Shown here one piece after another: positions 60,674 through 64,000 of a stretch of DNA of 64,000 nucleotides. The position numbers were made by a program, and so were the translations under genes. The notes under the pieces were generated by a model. It worked only from the letters and a program-made list of their open reading frames with translations. It searched no databases and was not told where the DNA came from. Numbering within the stretch: the first letter of the stretch is position 1; the number at the start of each line of letters is the position of its first letter. The stretch spans positions 52,126-116,125 of the forward strand of contig JASAMV010000660.1 of assembly GCA_030248065.1 (NCBI GenBank). The letters run 5' to 3'. The stretch is from Rhynchonema sp. JSB1_4. Its lineage: Eukaryota > Nematoda > Chromadorea > Monhysterida > Xyalidae.

Positions 60674-63600
60674 TTACTGGGCTCTGGTCTGTTGCACACG
60701 TCTACAGATGTTTCGCACATCGGTCTTGTACGCGTTGCTAAGTCCACGTTGCCAAAAGTCAATGACGGGCATGTCAACCGGCGTACATTTGGTGATGAGC
60801 AGCAGTTTCTTGATGATTGCATCCGACGTAGATTGACCGCCATGCTGCATCTTGTGCTGATAGAAGAGTTTGGCTGAAAACAATAAATAAAACAATAAAT
60901 AAAAGTGCCATAAAACCTTGGTTTAGATAATTATCCTCAAAGCCGGCGGAGACTTTGCAGGCTCACTTGACATCCAGGTCGGGGGCATGACCAAATAATT
61001 TTTTTTGAAGTGAGCCAACTGGGTGATCAATTTTAGTTTTTGAAAACTTTAATATGTTGCCCGGTGATAACTCTTACGCTGCTCCAAGTTACTTTTGGAA
61101 AAATCACCAAACATGTGCTGCCAAAGCAAAATTCACATCCCCCCGATGTAGATAGCAGCAAAGCATCCGTCTCAGTTTCATACATTATTCAACTGCTCAA
61201 AGCTGGTGGTATTCGAAGGAAAAAAATCGAGGCAACCTGTGCCATGAAGGGAGCACAGTAGTGAGATTTTACCAATTAAAGTCATTCACCCAACCCACTG
61301 GAGACAAACCCAAACCCCCTACCAGCCAGCAAGTGTCCCACCTTTATTCAGCCATTCCTCCCTGGTGCCACTGATGAGCGAGTCGAGCACATTCGGTGAC
61401 AGCGACGTGTCACTCAACAGTCTGTCATATCGATCCACCAGTTTGGGGAATTCCACCTTTTTTGTGAGCGTATGGCCGGCAGACAATTCGAAATCGCATT
61501 GCAATAAACCAGTGAAACTGAAACACGATGAATCGCATTCAGTTGCCTTGTGCGCCTGGCACATGTGTGGCCCATTTTAATCCAATTCTGACAGTCATGT
61601 AGTGCACCAGATATCATCAATGCGAAAACACCAAGTGACCGTCTGAGCCCAAAGCCAACTGCGAAGTCGTTTCGTGTAAAAACATTACTCCATCATTTCC
61701 AAGCTAGACCGACTGAAGCCGAGCATCGTTGAAGATTTGTTGAAACATCAGCCTACCGGTCATTGTCCTCTTGATTGGTGACAGTGAGCAGTGTGAAGGA
61801 TGCTTGCGATTGGTCAACGTGATCCGGTTGATGACTCGGTAGTTCGGCATCCGGCGAGACGCCAAGTAAATTGCATTTGTAGGATTCCTGTGCGAAATTT
61901 TGAACAAGTTGAAAGAATGGCATCCGCGTTGGTTGTTTTCAGCACTGACGACATATCGAATCTACTGATGTCACTGATTGCGACTAGCGTAAACGTTTTT
62001 CCCATTCTTAAAATGCACCACTTTTACGCGGGGTCGACCGATCCAATGACTTGCGCGGTCGGCATCTCCAGTCTGTACGACGGACGTGGACGTCCGGACG
62101 AGGCTCAGTACTGTCTCCATGCCTCTTCAACTTTTACGTCCGCGACATCCCCACCCCTCCGCCGTTCATCAAAGTCGTGTCCTACCCAGACGACTTCACC
62201 GTGCTAGCCAGCGGCACCGACTTTGAAGCAGTGGTGTCGTTGGGGGGGGGGGGTGGTGGGGGGGGGGGTTACCCCCCCCCTGGTATGGGGTATGGGAAAT
62301 CGGCCGGGGGTATGGGGTATGGGAAATTTTTCACTTTTGGAACAAGCACCCCTAAGAAATGACTTTTTGACCCCGAGAAGTACCAAAATTGGCCATTTTT
62401 CGTCCAAAAATGTCAAAAATCGCTTACTACCGCAAGAAAACTCTGTTTTAAGCACTTTTTAGACCAATTTTGGCACTTTTAGAAGATTTTTGGGGTCATT
62501 TTTTCAAAACCCCCACCCTCGGGTATGGGAAATTTTTGAGTTTTTGGAAAACCCCCCCCCTGGTGTGGGAAATTTTTGATTTTTGGGGGTATGTATGGGA
62601 AATTTCCCGAAAATTGGGCTGGGTATGGGAAAATTTCGATTTCTCAACGACACCACTGCTTTGAAGCTGTGTCCGCCCCACTCAACGACTACATCCAACA
62701 TCTCTGCGGCTTCTTCGCCGGATGCGGCCTCTCAGTCTCCGAAACCAAGTCCACGTCCACAGTGTTGACATCAGGCCGCAAACCCGCGGTCAAATCCTTC
62801 ACTCCACCCATATACATCAACGGCACACGGCTTCCCATCGACTCCTACCCGAAAATTCTGGGTGTCGTATTCGACCCAGGCATCAGATTCGAACGCCATT
62901 GCGAGTCAATTCGGTCGCGGGTACAATCGCGCAACTCGATCCTGAAGGCGCTGGCAGGCACTAGCTGGGGACAAAGCAAGGAGACCCTCAATGTCACCTT
63001 CAATGCCATCAGCAAGTCTATAATAAACTACGCTGCGCCGGTATGGAAACCAACCGCGAACAAGAAGGGCATTGACCGCATCCAGCCAGCCCAAAATGCC
63101 GCGTTGAGGGTCATTTCCGGCTGTCATCTGATGTCAAAACAGACCACCTTCACCAAGAGTGCAAGCAGCTGACTGTCAACCGCCATCTCGACATGGTCAG
63201 CGCGCAATTCCTGGCGGCAGCGCAACTTCGTGAACATCCCTGCCACGATATGACATCCGACCCTCACACGAAAGCCAAACGTCGACCTACTCTTCAGTCC
63301 AAATTCGCGGAAGTTGTACAACGCAACACCGTAATGACGAAGAAGAAGTACGACTACGGCAAAACGCTGAAAGCGATCCACACCGACTTCGTCTCCCAGG
63401 ACAAGGCGGCACTCAGCGTCAATCGGGTCCTGGGCACCAAACCACCCGACATCAACCCAGAAGAAGAGTCGCTGGATCGGCGTACAAGATGCACCCTGGC
63501 GCAATTACGCAGTGGGCACTGCCGCATGCTGAACTCATATCGCAATCGCATCGACCCAAACATACCAAACGTGTGCCCTCGATGCTGTACCGAGCCTGAC

Positions 63601-63981
63601 ACGGTCGAACATCTGTTTCGTTGCAAAAGCCGACCCGTATCCACGAGCCCAATCGATCTGTGGCGTAACCCGATCAAATGCGCAGAAGATCTGTCGGACA
63701 TCTTCAGTCAACAATGAGACCACGACAACCGAATGTTGGCAAACAATCAATCAATCAACCGATCCAATCATCAAGTTTGACATGGATTATAAAGTGAATT
63801 TGAGTTGCACAGCAACGTGTTTTTTGGTTTCCCGTTCGACCTGATAGGAACTGAACTGACAGAAGCGAACCTGGTAAGACGGACTGTAGTACACGATTCT
63901 GACGCAGCCGCGGGGCAAGAGCACGCTCAAACACTCGATCACGCGTTGGCAAGCGAATTGGTCGGAACATTGAATCACCAC
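60674..63981 (-). CDS. Unrecognised protein, last four exons (5' part outside window)
   Basis: On the minus strand, exons 63981-63871, 61887-61757, 61517-61342 and 60873-60674 join in phase and end in a TAA, giving the C-terminal 205 residues; earlier exons lie beyond 64000. I do not recognise the family. Features: a Cys-containing stretch with a hydrophobic helix (VIECLSVLLPRGCVRIVYY), an acidic linker (DAELPSHQPDHVDQSQ), then LLQCDFELSAG, a helical block with KLVDRYDRLLSD and SGTREEWLNK, and a C-terminal helical block (AKLFYQHKMQHGG, IIKKLLLITKCTPVDMP) ending NICRRVQQTRAQ. No membrane segment is evident. The 2-kb intron between the first two exons seen holds a LINE fragment in the opposite orientation. 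Confidence 0.6.
62015..63717 (+). mobile_element. 5'-truncated LINE reverse transcriptase fragment
   Basis: Two frames in succession encode the second half of a non-LTR retrotransposon reverse transcriptase. It shows the GSVLSPCLFNFYVRDIP block, the active-site region VSYPDDFTVL (the usual YADD is YPDD here), FFAGCGLSVSETKST, YPKILGVVFD and the thumb region. After a one-base frameshift near 63135 it continues to a C-terminal cysteine/histidine motif (CPRCCTEPDTVEHLFRC) and a stop at 63717. The 3' tail is a short AATC repeat (63745-63760). The copy is dead: truncated, frameshifted and split by another element. It lies in the intron of the minus-strand gene. Jockey- or CR1-type clades are possible; I cannot tell which. 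Confidence 0.85.
62229..62658. mobile_element. Non-autonomous hAT element inside the LINE
   Basis: Termini CAGTGGTGTCGTTG and exact reverse complement, flanked by a perfect 8-bp duplication CTTTGAAG (62221-62228 and 62659-62666). It cuts the reverse transcriptase frame just after TDFE; removing element plus one duplication restores frame. The interior has G-runs and GGTATGGGAAAT repeats and is shared with 1-304. No transposase. Confidence 0.92.
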
Positions 63982-64000
63982 CTGTACATGAAAATAAGTC

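Noticed and set aside
1..64000. tRNA genes, rRNA, CRISPR arrays, bacterial operons
   Set aside because: No cloverleaf with A and B boxes was recognised by eye, the repeats lack spacer structure, and introns show a nuclear animal genome; a tRNAscan run would be decisive for tRNAs.

Overview
The window is nuclear DNA of an invertebrate animal. Almost every gene is split by many short introns (about 60 bp to 2.5 kb), and the recognisable proteins are animal families: Maelstrom, TSR2, the PBAF subunit ARID2, SLC46-type transporters and the endocytic adaptor Disabled. I cannot place the phylum. For six of the spliced loci I rebuilt exons by hand until the reading phase closed at every junction from ATG to stop; one partial gene closes over its four visible exons. 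A striking general feature is a relaxed 5' splice site, with T at +3 in nearly half of the introns (GTTNGT type).

Layout. 1-304: fragment of a hAT-like element. 994-7135 (+): 15-exon maelstrom gene. 7838-9498 (+): a second, short HMG-box gene with a similar opening. 9895-10464 (+): intronless TSR2. 12679-13570 (-): two-exon gene of unknown family. 14514-24436 (+): 26-exon ARID2. 25712-26234 (+): small two-exon protein, perhaps mitochondrial. 26500-31251 and 31947-35825 (+): two tandem 12-exon SLC46-like transporters. 36462-39321 (-): five-exon protein with one or two membrane segments and no known relative; its last exon also exists as a decayed copy between the transporters, so the duplicated block included part of this gene. 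39560-41335: two tandem, differently damaged copies of a lysine/glutamate-rich gene. 41.3-49.1 kb: gene-poor and repeat-rich (hAT-like element, fold-back element, TTAGGC run, GGCCC and TATTGGG arrays). 49136-58510 (+): 13-exon Disabled gene with a 187-bp tandem repeat beside one of its splice donors. 60674-63981 (-): last four exons of an unrecognised gene, with a LINE fragment in its intron that is itself split by a hAT-like insertion.

Functional themes. Maelstrom acts in the piRNA pathway that silences transposons, and this window is full of short non-autonomous DNA elements and a LINE. ARID2 is a chromatin-remodelling subunit, TSR2 a ribosomal-protein chaperone, SLC46 a membrane transporter and Disabled an endocytic adaptor. 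I see no operon-like functional grouping beyond the maelstrom/HMG pair and the transporter pair.

No tRNA, rRNA, CRISPR array or viral gene was recognised.
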